64,000 bases of DNA from CAYRFE01 sp964423645 [NCBI: uncultured bacterium] (GTDB lineage Bacteria > Macinerneyibacteriota > Macinerneyibacteria > Macinerneyibacteriales): positions 42,445-106,444 of the forward strand of contig CAYRFE010000009.1 of NCBI GenBank assembly GCA_964423645.1. Direction: 5' to 3'. Each line of letters begins with the position of its first letter. Within the stretch, counting starts at the first letter, position 1. The position numbers and the translations under genes are program-made. Positions 27,060 through 36,700 of the stretch are shown here, in pieces. The notes beneath the pieces were generated by a model that worked only from the letters and a program-made list of their open reading frames with translations, did not search any database and was not told where the DNA came from.

Positions 27060-27617
27060 ATGAAAATACTTAGTTTAATGTGTATTATGAGCATAATGGT
27101 ACTGCACGCAGTTGCACTTGGTTTCAAAGACGTTCATTTTAGTGAGCAAAAGAATGAATTTCGCATCACTATTGATTTCGATGCTATACCGGTATATACG
27201 CATCGTATATTCCGTGAACCGTTCCGGATCACTATTGATATTGCGAACGCCCAAATAGCGGAAAAGAAGGTCGTTGATATGAATCAACCTCCTTTCAAGC
27301 AACTCCGTGTTGCACAGTTTGAAGCTACCACTGTTCGCTGTGTCGTGGAAATGCTTGAAGAACGTCCTTTCCGTGTACAACAAAACGGTAACTCTATCGT
27401 CGTTATTGTCGACTACCCGAATGAAACCACCGTCAATACCATTCCGCGTATTCTCCCTGTCAATCTCAGCCCTCGTGATGACAGTCAGGCACTTGCCGAA
27501 ATTAAAGTTGGTGAGAAGATCAAGGTGCTGAATGCGAAAAACAATTGGCTTCTGATACTTTTAGCGGACGGCAAAGACGGTTGGATTAAAAGCGATTACG
27601 TAAAAATCAACAAGTAA
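27060..27617 (+). CDS. Periplasmic AMIN-domain and SH3-domain protein
   Basis: A 185-residue secreted protein. A signal peptide covers about residues 1-20. Residues about 22-118 form an AMIN-like beta domain (FRITIDFDAIPVYTHRIFREP, FRITIDIANA), which in amidases and secretins targets peptidoglycan. The C-terminal part (about 125-184) is a bacterial SH3 domain ending DGWIKSDYVKI. The stop overlaps the start of the next gene (TAATG), so the two are coupled. It probably binds the cell wall together with the NlpC/P60 enzyme that follows. No catalytic residues are visible. Confidence 0.82.
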   Translation: MKILSLMCIMSIMVLHAVALGFKDVHFSEQKNEFRITIDFDAIPVYTHRIFREPFRITIDIANAQIAEKKVVDMNQPPFKQLRVAQFEATTVRCVVEMLEERPFRVQQNGNSIVVIVDYPNETTVNTIPRILPVNLSPRDDSQALAEIKVGEKIKVLNAKNNWLLILLADGKDGWIKSDYVKINK

Positions 27618-28714
27618 TGCATACGCCGTTACGCTATGCTTTTGCGTTAATACTTGTTTTTACACTCACATGTGTTCTTTTTGCGGGCAATCTTGATATT
27701 CGATTCAAAAAGGATCATACCGAGATCGTATTTCAAAAGATCAATGTGCAGTCCTATAATTCTGATAAAGACAAAAACGCTATTGTTTTTTTTACCAAAG
27801 AACCGGTAAAAAAAGACTATATTGTTGTTGATTACGGCGTGGTCAATCACATCGAGATGCAAAAGAACTCTGTGATAGTTTTCTTAAAAAAACGCGTCAA
27901 TTATACTTTTTCAGGAGATACGCTCTTTCTCTACCCCTTTTACCCGCAGAAAGGCATTATTAAAACACGGATCGCACCGGTATATAAAAAAGCATCGGAA
28001 AAATCCGAACTTGAGACGGAAGTACTGATCGGTACTGAGGTTGAAGCTTTGAAAGACAGTAAAGGGTGGTTGTATATCAACATACCCGAGCAAAATGATT
28101 ATAAAGGTTGGGTAAATGCCGAGTTTGTCAATCTTTTTGCCGATACTGATAAAAAAGATGATTATACCCATATTGTTGCGAGAAAATGGGAATTATTCAC
28201 TCCCGACAAGGGTGACCCGTATGAATTATCCGCCGGGACCAATTATAAACTTCTTCGTGAAGACAAATCACGCCATTATATCGAGTTACGCAACGGTGAC
28301 CGCGGATGGATCGGTTCGCAACATACAATATTCACGTCGACTCAAACCTTACGTGACAGAATCGTCGCCTCCACAAAACAATTTCTCGGGACTAAATATG
28401 TGTGGGGTGGTACATCTTCACAGGGAATTGATTGTTCGGGTCTTACTTACACCGTGTATAAAATTCATAACATACAATTACCGCGCAATTCTACCCCACA
28501 GTTTGAAATAAGCAGAAAAATTCAGCGCTCGCAACTTCGTCCCGGTGACCTTGTTTTTTTTCAAACAATTGCAAAAGGACCGTCGCATGTCGGGATTTTT
28601 ATTGGTGGAAGTGAATTTATCCATGCAGGACTTGAAGGCGTAGTTATTGCATCCCTCGATGAACCGTATTTTGCGAAACGGTATTACGGCTCCGGCGTAA
28701 TATTACCGGATTGA
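27617..28714 (+). CDS. SH3 and NlpC/P60 cell-wall hydrolase
   Basis: A 365-residue secreted peptidase. A signal peptide (about 1-23) and an AMIN-like beta region (to about 115) precede two SH3-like domains (near 118-170, ending KGWVNAEFVNLF, and near 185-240, ending RGWIGSQHT). The NlpC/P60 domain carries the catalytic Cys in GIDCSGL near residue 275 and His in PSHVGIFIGG near 320. These enzymes cut peptide stems of peptidoglycan. The start overlaps the upstream AMIN-SH3 gene. The shared AMIN plus SH3 layout suggests the two proteins work as a pair. Confidence 0.9.
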   Translation: MHTPLRYAFALILVFTLTCVLFAGNLDIRFKKDHTEIVFQKINVQSYNSDKDKNAIVFFTKEPVKKDYIVVDYGVVNHIEMQKNSVIVFLKKRVNYTFSGDTLFLYPFYPQKGIIKTRIAPVYKKASEKSELETEVLIGTEVEALKDSKGWLYINIPEQNDYKGWVNAEFVNLFADTDKKDDYTHIVARKWELFTPDKGDPYELSAGTNYKLLREDKSRHYIELRNGDRGWIGSQHTIFTSTQTLRDRIVASTKQFLGTKYVWGGTSSQGIDCSGLTYTVYKIHNIQLPRNSTPQFEISRKIQRSQLRPGDLVFFQTIAKGPSHVGIFIGGSEFIHAGLEGVVIASLDEPYFAKRYYGSGVILPD

Positions 28715-28740
28715 GTGTTGAGATCACCCTCCTTTTTACG

Positions 28741-29538
28741 ATGAAACAATTCATTGATTCTTTTCCCCCGCAACTTACAATACTTCTTGAAAACAGTGAG
28801 CTTCATGAAAACACGATCGGCGAATCCGAATCACATGTGTTTCATGCGATTGCTGATAACGGCACAGAGAATAGGTATCTGAAGATCCACCCTGCAGATG
28901 CAACGGAATCACTCATGCACGAGGCCGCGATTTTGCGTTGGTTAGATGGTAAAATTGCGGTTCCCCGCGTGCTGTATTCAGAAAAAACAGCACAATTTGA
29001 ATTCTTGTTATTATCTGAAATAGCAGGTCTGCCCTCCTTTGCAACCGAGTTGAGAAAAAATACAGGAAAAACACTTCGTGAAATTGCACGTTCTCTTCGT
29101 ATGCTCCATGCAATCCCGATAGACGACTGCCCTTTTGACGAACGCCTGGAGAAAAAACTCGCTGTCATCGACCGCAAAATCCGTAATAACGAAATCGACA
29201 CAACCGACCTTGAACCGGAAAATGAAAACTGCAGTATTTCAACACTGTATGCACGAGTGCATGATATCAGTCAAAATGTCGTAGAAGACCTTGTGTTTAC
29301 CCACGGCGATTTCTGTATGCCGAATATTTTGATCTGTGAAACGCAATTCAGCGGACTCATTGATATGGGGCGTGCAGGTATCTCCGACCGATATCAGGAT
29401 ATCGCGTTAATGCTCAGAAGCTTGAAACATAACGGTTTTAACCACACGCACTGTGAGCTCTTTTTATACGAATACGGCATCACACAACCTGATTATACCA
29501 AGATTGAGTTGTATACCTTGGTAGATGAATTTTACTGA
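28741..29538 (+). CDS. APH(3')-like aminoglycoside phosphotransferase family kinase
   Basis: A 265-residue small-molecule kinase with the length and landmarks of aminoglycoside 3'-phosphotransferases. These are Lys48 (RYLKIH), Glu61, the catalytic loop HGDFCMPN (188-195), the metal-binding IDMGRAGISDRYQDIAL (Asp208) and a terminal LVDEFY. The last two motifs closely match APH(3')-II-type enzymes. The ATG at 28741 lacks a clear ribosome site; a TTG at 28711 would overlap the NlpC gene. It follows the cell-wall genes by 26 nt and is followed by a mobile-like repeat. Real antibiotic substrate use is unproven; homologues in environmental bacteria may act on other amino sugars. Confidence 0.8.
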   Translation: MKQFIDSFPPQLTILLENSELHENTIGESESHVFHAIADNGTENRYLKIHPADATESLMHEAAILRWLDGKIAVPRVLYSEKTAQFEFLLLSEIAGLPSFATELRKNTGKTLREIARSLRMLHAIPIDDCPFDERLEKKLAVIDRKIRNNEIDTTDLEPENENCSISTLYARVHDISQNVVEDLVFTHGDFCMPNILICETQFSGLIDMGRAGISDRYQDIALMLRSLKHNGFNHTHCELFLYEYGITQPDYTKIELYTLVDEFY

Positions 29539-29560
29539 AACCACTAAAAAAACATATTGT

Positions 29561-29752
29561 GAGCCCTTTGCAAAATTCGAAATTTTCAATATTTTTTATT
29601 TTCAAAATAGGGGTGTGGGGACGAAGTCCCCACTATATAACAATTTAAGCCCCTCCCATCGGTCATCGAGTGATTACGCAAGCAATCGTACCGAGATGCG
29701 GGAGGGGTTTGGGGTGGGCACAAATCATAAAATAGTAATTTTGCAATGTTAT
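29561..29752 (+). repeat. Double-hairpin element with enlarged second loop
   Basis: It begins GAGCCCTTTGCAAAATTCGAA and carries GGGGAC-GAA-GTCCCC. The second stem (CCCCTCCC/GGGAGGGG) holds a loop of about 45 bases instead of about 10. TTTGGGGTGGGCA follows. The right end, AATTTTGCAATGTTATC, has decayed. Confidence 0.78.
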
Positions 29753-29792
29753 CAAAGTTAATATATAAAAATTGCTTAAGAGAATTAAATCA

Positions 29793-30335
29793 TCAAGATG
29801 TAATCTCATCTATGCTTTTTGATTCATCCTTTAAGATAGAATACATTTTTAAATCGTGTAAATTCCCCTTGATGTACACCGATTTTCTCATAATACCCTC
29901 AAAACCATATCCGCATTTTTCTGCGATTTTCCAACTGGCTATGTTATTTTCAGGTACAAGAATTTGTAAGCGCACAATATTTTTCCACGAAAACATAAAA
30001 GAAGTCATAAGATTTAAAGCTTCTGTCATATATCCTTTATTTCGATTTTTTTCATTAAAAATTTTATACGATAATTCATAGCCTTCAATATAAAAAGTAG
30101 GCTTGAAATACGTAATACTACCAAGAAGATTATCCTCTAAATCCGTGATTAAAAAGCGACCCATGTTTTGCCCCCAAAGATTATTCTCATTAAAGCTCTT
30201 TCTTAATTCAGATAAAGATGGTGGCGCAACAAATAAAAACTCTCCTGTTGCCAAAACATTCTCCGTTTCTTCAATATATTTATGTAAATCTGTTTCCTTA
30301 AACAATCTCAATATAACCTTTTTGCCTTTGATCAT
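29793..30335 (-). CDS. GNAT acetyltransferase (RimJ/RimL-like)
   Basis: A 180-residue N-acetyltransferase. It has the RimJ/RimL pattern: MIKGKKVILRLFKETDL at the start, an ELSYKIFNEKNRNKGYMTEAL stretch with the acetyl-CoA pyrophosphate loop near residue 95 (R-N-K-G-Y), and a NIASWKIAEKCGYGFEG motif near 135. Substrates of such proteins include ribosomal protein N-termini, tRNA-like or small amines. The gene is markedly AT-richer than neighbours and lies next to a repeat, suggesting recent acquisition. An AAAGGA site precedes the ATG. Confidence 0.85.
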   Translation of the reverse strand: MIKGKKVILRLFKETDLHKYIEETENVLATGEFLFVAPPSLSELRKSFNENNLWGQNMGRFLITDLEDNLLGSITYFKPTFYIEGYELSYKIFNEKNRNKGYMTEALNLMTSFMFSWKNIVRLQILVPENNIASWKIAEKCGYGFEGIMRKSVYIKGNLHDLKMYSILKDESKSIDEITS

Positions 30336-30359
30336 TTTAACGTCCTTTCATACAATTTT

Positions 30360-31589
30360 TTAGTCATTCTTCTCAATCACCACTTCAAAAATCCTGCTCC
30401 TGCTCACTTTGCGAACAATGAATGTCAATTCCCCTTCTCGAGTCCGCTCTTCTGCGCGCGGAGTCTTTTCAAAACGATCTATCATCCAATCAGATAGTAG
30501 CGGTTTTCCGTCCGGAAGTGATATATTGAAAACGGTTTGAACATCTTCGCAATGCACTCCTCCGCCTGCAATATAACGATTGTCTGCGATTTGATAGAAA
30601 TAGGTCGGTAATACATCATACTCATCGTGAATATCACCGACTATTGCTTCAATAATATCCTCGAGTGTAACTACCCCGACGGTAACGGCATTCTCGTCTT
30701 TAACAATCGCGATATGCTGATAACTTTTCGTAAGTTTATGTAATAACACCGCCAATGTATCATTCACCTGAACCTCTAAAATCGGGCGACAAATCCCCTT
30801 TAGTGTCGGATCTTTCGGGTTGGTCTGTAACGCACTCACGATATCTTTAAAATTCACATATCCCAAAACATCATTATCATTTTTCCCGTTAATTAACGGT
30901 AACCGTGTGTGATGATGAATATGCGCTTCTATCAATGCTTGCATAAGATTCATATCGGTAGAAAGAAATTTCATATCAGCCTTTTCGACCATGATCTCAC
31001 ACGTTTTCCGTTCAGCAAGCTCAAGTGTATGCGACAACACCGCTTCCTGATCGGCACTTATCATGTTATTGAGTGACGCAAAACGTGCAAGCACTTCGAT
31101 ATCGTCGAGTGCATCGTGCTTGTTTACATTTTTTTTCTTTCCTTCAAAAGGTTTATTTATCATTTGTATCAAGTATACGATCGGTGAGAACATTTTCACC
31201 ATAAATTGTAACGGCACTCCGACAACAGCAGCAATTGCATTATTATAACGTACACCGAGCGTCTTCGGTAAAATCTCTGTCCATTGAATCATTGCAAATG
31301 AAAATGTAATTGAGAACAATGCTATCCATTTATGCCCGTATAACGCATCGAATTGTGCACCGGCTACCGACGCGCCTATGGTATGCGCAAACGTATTCAC
31401 TATCAGAATAACCGCAATCGGTCGTTGAATATTGTCTTTAAAGTTTTTCCAAATACCGGCTGATACCGGATTTTTCTGTGTCATTCTCGCAATATCAGTC
31501 GTTGATAAACTGAGAAGACATGCTTCCAACACCGAGCATAAAAACGATACCGATAATGCAATCGTTACTGCAAGTATGAAAACCGTCAT
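30360..31589 (-). CDS. CNNM/CorC-family transporter-like protein (DUF21 and CBS domains)
   Basis: A 409-residue membrane protein. Residues about 1-150 form the CNNM/DUF21 membrane domain (four hydrophobic segments, with SVLEACLLSLS in the first and TEILPKTLGVRYN after the third). Two CBS domains follow at about 190-310, and a C-terminal CorC/HlyC-type domain starts near 325. The family is tied to magnesium or cobalt efflux; older annotations call it hemolysin. The gene lies alone, 24 nt before the GNAT gene on the same strand. Confidence 0.9.
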   Translation of the reverse strand: MTVFILAVTIALSVSFLCSVLEACLLSLSTTDIARMTQKNPVSAGIWKNFKDNIQRPIAVILIVNTFAHTIGASVAGAQFDALYGHKWIALFSITFSFAMIQWTEILPKTLGVRYNNAIAAVVGVPLQFMVKMFSPIVYLIQMINKPFEGKKKNVNKHDALDDIEVLARFASLNNMISADQEAVLSHTLELAERKTCEIMVEKADMKFLSTDMNLMQALIEAHIHHHTRLPLINGKNDNDVLGYVNFKDIVSALQTNPKDPTLKGICRPILEVQVNDTLAVLLHKLTKSYQHIAIVKDENAVTVGVVTLEDIIEAIVGDIHDEYDVLPTYFYQIADNRYIAGGGVHCEDVQTVFNISLPDGKPLLSDWMIDRFEKTPRAEERTREGELTFIVRKVSRSRIFEVVIEKND

Positions 31590-31682
31590 GCGATCACTCC
31601 TTCTGTTGTTTTGACTATCGTGAAACGTTCTGAGCTTTCATTAAAAAAGAAGTCAAGCTCTTTTCGGGTACATTTTTCACTT

Positions 31683-32702
31683 TCACTGATGTTTGAGAAA
31701 TTCTTGTAAAATCGTGGTCGTTTCTTTCTTTTTTTCAATCATCGGGAAATAATACCCGCCGGGTATCTCCATGAACATGACAGCAGGAAAATCACGGCGA
31801 ATGCGCTCGTATTGAAGCGGATCCACAAACATTGAATCCGAAACGATACACAAAACTTTTTTGCCGTTCAGATGTTTCAATAAAGGCACGGCATCCTTTG
31901 TAAAATACTTGTCATTGTAGGCGCACCCGATAAAAGCCATTTGACCTATCGTGGTTTGAAACAGCTCGTGTTTTAACATCTTTTTTGCGACCGGATGTTT
32001 GTGAATTGTTTTTTCATCACTGAAATATAGATTGGAGACATATCGAAACAATCCGGACAACTGTTCAATGTGTTCCGGTTCTGTGATCCCGTCGTAGACG
32101 ATTTTTTCTACACGCTGAACCTTATCAACCATCAACGCCTCGGTATACGGATCACTTTTATTTTGTTTCTCAGCGAATTGGTCGCGCATGCGTGTCGCCA
32201 GATACCGAATATTGCGAGGATAATCCCATTGAGGATTTATAGCTGCAAACCATAACACACGATCGGAAACTTTTGCGGCGCAATACAATCCTAAAAATGC
32301 CCCGAAGTCATGACCTATGATGCCAAATTTCGATGCGCCGATATAATCAGCCACATAGAGTATGTCAGCAATATATCGATCGGTCGAGAATGACTCCAAA
32401 CCTTTTTTTGTATGAACAGCCATGCCGTCACTGTGAGGTGAACGACCGGCACCGTAAAAATCAATGTAGACGAGTGTCACTTGTTTTTCAAGATCCTTGC
32501 CGACCGTTTGCTCAAAATAATAGGTATTCCCGCCCGGTCCATAATGCAAAAAAAATGCGTAAGGATTATCTTTCGATCGTCCGCTGATCTTTACAAATAC
32601 TTTCCGTCCGTCAATATCCATGAGCTCTTCTTCCGTAAATGCATGTAACGATCCTGTAAGTATTCCAAAAACACATACCAGCGAGAACAACATGCGTATC
32701 AT
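31683..32702 (-). CDS. Secreted alpha/beta-hydrolase-like protein with altered catalytic site
   Basis: A 339-residue protein with a signal peptide (about 1-21) and an alpha/beta hydrolase fold. The oxyanion region reads HYGPGG (53-58) where proline iminopeptidases have HGGPGG. The nucleophile elbow is GHDFG (130-134), with Asp in place of Ser as in epoxide hydrolases and haloalkane dehalogenases. The usual C-terminal catalytic His (GHF) is replaced by Tyr in PGGYYFP (314-320). The chemistry is therefore unclear and it may be a pseudoenzyme. It overlaps the lipid kinase stop by 4 nt (ATGA), so the two are cotranscribed. Confidence 0.75.
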   Translation of the reverse strand: MIRMLFSLVCVFGILTGSLHAFTEEELMDIDGRKVFVKISGRSKDNPYAFFLHYGPGGNTYYFEQTVGKDLEKQVTLVYIDFYGAGRSPHSDGMAVHTKKGLESFSTDRYIADILYVADYIGASKFGIIGHDFGAFLGLYCAAKVSDRVLWFAAINPQWDYPRNIRYLATRMRDQFAEKQNKSDPYTEALMVDKVQRVEKIVYDGITEPEHIEQLSGLFRYVSNLYFSDEKTIHKHPVAKKMLKHELFQTTIGQMAFIGCAYNDKYFTKDAVPLLKHLNGKKVLCIVSDSMFVDPLQYERIRRDFPAVMFMEIPGGYYFPMIEKKKETTTILQEFLKHQ

Positions 32703-33634
32703 TGCACCACCACCCTCAATTTTTTATCTAGTATTGAAAAATGTGCCGATGTCGTACCAAGAGATTCGCCGTCGGCCTCCAATGACACAGGACGCGATGC
32801 AGTGATCGTGATCTGTCGTCCTTGCACAGTTCGAACGCGACTATCATGAATAAATGAGCCGTCATACAGACCCGGAAGATTTTTTACTACACCCGCCACA
32901 CCGATTTGCGCAATGAACGTCACATCGAGTAATCCGTCATCGGGTTCTGCATTGGGCAATTGGCACATCCCGCCGCCGTTAAATTTACCGATTCCCACGC
33001 TTATGGAAAACATAGGCTCGTCACACCAAACGATTCCATCAACAGTGACCGTAGCATGTGTGATCCGATATTGAAACAACCCCGTCACCAACTGCCAAAG
33101 ATACGCCATTTTCCCGCCGTGATTGTGGTCCTTCATAGCGTTTGTCTTCTTCGCCACAAACGCATCATACCCGATTCCGGCAACATTGATACAATAGCGA
33201 GTGCACCTTGTGCCGTGAGTGTTAAAATTGATTTCTGCGACATCTTGCACGCGAGTAGTCCCCTTCACAAGTGCTTCGACAGCTTTCTCACACTCTCGGG
33301 GAATGAGCATGGTCCTCCCCCAGTCATTTCCCGTACCAACTTCGATAAGCCCCATGGTTATGTCGGCCGTATTCGCAGCCTGAGACGTTAAAATGCCGTT
33401 TGCGACTTCATGCGCAGTGCCATCCCCTCCCACCGCGACAAGGCGTGTATAGCCACTGTTAACCGCGCTTTTTGCGAGTTCAATGGCATGGCCTCGACGT
33501 TCGGTAAACACATGAGTATGCTTGACACCGTGTTGCTGTAAAAGTGCCTCAACATGAGACCATTCCTTACCGCATTTATTGATACCTGCATGCGGATTAA
33601 CGATTACAAACCATATGTCACTACTACTACCCAT
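32699..33634 (-). CDS. Diacylglycerol kinase family lipid kinase
   Basis: A 311-residue soluble lipid kinase of the DgkB/YegS type. Motifs: FVIVNPHAG near residue 10, the ATP-binding GGDGTAHEVANG near 65, an EVGTGNDWGR loop near 95, and the C-terminal beta sandwich ending with a VSLEADGE stretch. Substrates in the family are diacylglycerol, sphingoid bases or undecaprenol-like lipids. I choose the ATG at 33634 because the promoter (33641-33669) lies inside the longer frame that starts at 33697. The -10 box ends 7 nt before this ATG, so the mRNA may be leaderless. Confidence 0.87.
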   Translation of the reverse strand: MGSSSDIWFVIVNPHAGINKCGKEWSHVEALLQQHGVKHTHVFTERRGHAIELAKSAVNSGYTRLVAVGGDGTAHEVANGILTSQAANTADITMGLIEVGTGNDWGRTMLIPRECEKAVEALVKGTTRVQDVAEINFNTHGTRCTRYCINVAGIGYDAFVAKKTNAMKDHNHGGKMAYLWQLVTGLFQYRITHATVTVDGIVWCDEPMFSISVGIGKFNGGGMCQLPNAEPDDGLLDVTFIAQIGVAGVVKNLPGLYDGSFIHDSRVRTVQGRQITITASRPVSLEADGESLGTTSAHFSILDKKLRVVVQ

Positions 33635-33640
33635 GCAAAA

Positions 33641-33669
33641 ATTGTATATGAAAAGCCGAGATGTGTAAA
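33641..33669 (-). promoter_or_regulatory. Promoter immediately ahead of the lipid kinase (leaderless)
   Basis: Minus strand TTTACA, 17-bp spacer, TACAAT, then TTTTTGC and the ATG at 33634. Transcription should start at or next to the A of the ATG. No ribosome site is present. Confidence 0.5.
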
Positions 33670-33714
33670 GCGTAAAACTACCCGCCGGAATATTCATGTG
33701 ATACGAAATACTAT

Positions 33715-36700
33715 TTATTCATTTAAAAAATGCCGAATTAATTTTTCAATAATGATATTGCCGATAAAGGTATAATACGTCTTTTCAAGGGTTAATGTAA
33801 TGCCGCCTACTTGTTCTTCAAAATAGACAGCAATTGTTACCCCGTGAGTTTCAATAGAAACCATAAGTTGCGTTGTATCGGTGATATATTCAGGAAATCC
33901 TTCTGTTGTTCCGATCGGAAATCGTCTGTCACTTAAAGTTATTTCGGATTTTGTTTGTAGCACCAGAAGAACCGTCAGTATAGGTACATATCGATTACAA
34001 ACAGAGGTCAGTTTCTTTCCTATTTCTTCAAGACTTCCCCTGTAATAATCATTATTATGAAGTTCAATTATCAGATCGATTTTTTCTTTTTCTCGTGCCG
34101 GATTAGTTATGACTGAATGTTTTTTTTCTTGAAGAGATTCCGCTTGTATATCGCCTAAGCTTCTCCAACTGACTACTCTATTTCTTCCGGATTCTTTCGC
34201 GGCATAGAGAGCTTTATCTGCTTTTTCTATAAGTTCGTTGATAAAAGTACCATCAGACGGGTACACTGCCATACCAAAACTGACGGTTACTGCTTTACCT
34301 TCAATGGCAATATTCTTCTCTACAGATGTCCGCAAGCGTTCTGTAACCATTATTGCTTCCGCTTCATCATTCACTGAAAGCGCAATAATAAATTCTTCTC
34401 CTCCATAACGACCCGCCACATCGAACTGACGAATATTCCTGAGAAATAAATTTGCAACATCCGTTAAAACCATATCGCCTTTTTTATGCCCGTACACATC
34501 ATTAACCGCTTTAAAGTGGTCAATATCCGACATCACGATCCCTATCGATTTCCCATGCTCCTTTGCGTATTTGAACATATCCTTCGTCATGTCAAGCCAA
34601 ATATCCCGCTTATACAAACCCGTAAGCGTGTCGGTCATTGCCGCTTCTTTCAATTGATTATAGTACAGGGACACATTGACATACTCTCTAAGATAATACG
34701 TATGATTTACCGCGTCTTTATTCGGTAATGCGAGCAGGCGTTTGGTATCGGCATAAAAGGCTCCGCGAATCGTGAACAAATTGGTAAACGATGTGCCGCT
34801 CTTAGCTCCCTTACGTGACAATGAAATATCAATAAGCGGTATCACAAAAGCATAGGTGATCTCGTTTGCTCGCGGCGCATCGGCAGAATAATATTGAACT
34901 TCATCTTTGCGTGCCGCCGTCAAACATTTAAATAATATATCATCAACGACTTTTTCTTCTTTCTCATACCAAAAAGTATCCGCAACTTCTTTCGTAAAAA
35001 TCCACCCATCCGACGTAGAGTAAGAAAAATATATTACTCGGTCGGTATTTGTGAGTGTCATGATATCACGCATGGTTTGTTCTAATAATTCTTCATGGGA
35101 CAGGATTGAGCGGGCATCCGCATTGGCATAGAAAAGCTCTTGACGTTTTTTTAATGCACGTTGCTCCTTGGTAGCATAACGGTACAAAATCACTGAAAAA
35201 TCATTTTCCATACAATCAATTTTTGCTTTTTTCAACACCGACATTGGTTTGAGCATATACGGCGACTCCATAAACTGCTGACGGTCTTCGTCGGGCACCG
35301 CTTCCAGGATATCCAATAAAAAAGACCACAATTGCATACAATATTCATGATAATTCGGATCTTTAGGTGAACTGTTTTGTAACAGTAGTGTAAGATATAA
35401 TAATCTCGAAGAACGTTGCTTGACGACGGCAAGTGCGAGTTTTTTTGTAATATCAGGTATTATCTTGTAGTGCCATAACAATAATTCGTTCGACCCTATC
35501 TCCGACAACATATCGTTGTTTTTTTTCAGTATCTGTTTGATCTTTTTCAACACGTGCCGCACAACCACTCCTGTATCATAGTAATATAACCACACTAACA
35601 TATAAATATACCACTCATAGAGAAGCGCTGTCGATGCCGCACGGCCGAGGCTATTTTCGATACTTCGTATATAATCAAGCGCTTCTGTTTGCTTCAACGA
35701 TGCGACTAACGTGATGACCTTTCTTCCGTGATAGAGATACGATGTCTCAAATTCCTTTTTTATCTCACAATGATACCTGTCTGAATAATGTAACGCTTCT
35801 GAAACCTCATGCAGATCATTCATGACAAAATAATATTCGGACTTCCAATTATAGTAATTCGCTTTCAGTCGTTCTTCCTGCAATAACACTATCCGTGCAT
35901 CACCTTTCAAGATTAACGCATGCATTCGTTTAAAATCACATGCGCTGTCGTAAAAATTCAATAAATTGTTCAATGTAAGAAAATATTGTCTGGCATTTTC
36001 AGATCGTTCTGCATATTCATTCGATTTTTCCAAAAAATATCTGTACTTTTCATAATCGTTTTTGTAATACCACACAACCCCGATATTATTTGATACGACG
36101 GACATATTGGTATAGTGTTTCATTTTTTGCGCGGCTTGATATGAACGATGGTAATATTCTATTGCACGGTCGTAATCATTGTTGTGTCGTGCCGCGATGG
36201 CTGAGGCATTATAAACGGAAATGATATAATTATCCGGTATATCGGCAACATGAGCTTCATAGATCTGTCGTAATTTTTCCGCAATTGGAGCTGCTTGATT
36301 ATAATCGTTCATTTCAAGATAGGTAGAAAACATTGATGTGAGAATATCCAATTGCACTGCAAAAGGAAGTAGTTCAATATGCGGTTCAATTATTATTCGG
36401 AATCGTTCGATGCATTCCTGATACAATCCCATCATTCGCATTTTCATGAGTAATGCAATGATCATTCGCTGTCCTGTCTCATCACTGACCCAGTCTGCAT
36501 TTTCAAAATAGGAGTAATATTTCGCCAGATCATTTTTGGAGATAGGCATATATTCGATAACAAAACTTGAATATCGTGCTTTTTCCTCGGCGCTTCGTGC
36601 ATATTTTTCTAATTTTTCGTTCAGATAGGATTTATCAAACTTCGCATGGATATCTTCTCGAAAAAGCGTCCAAAAAAGTAAAAAACGATTTTTCATGCGT

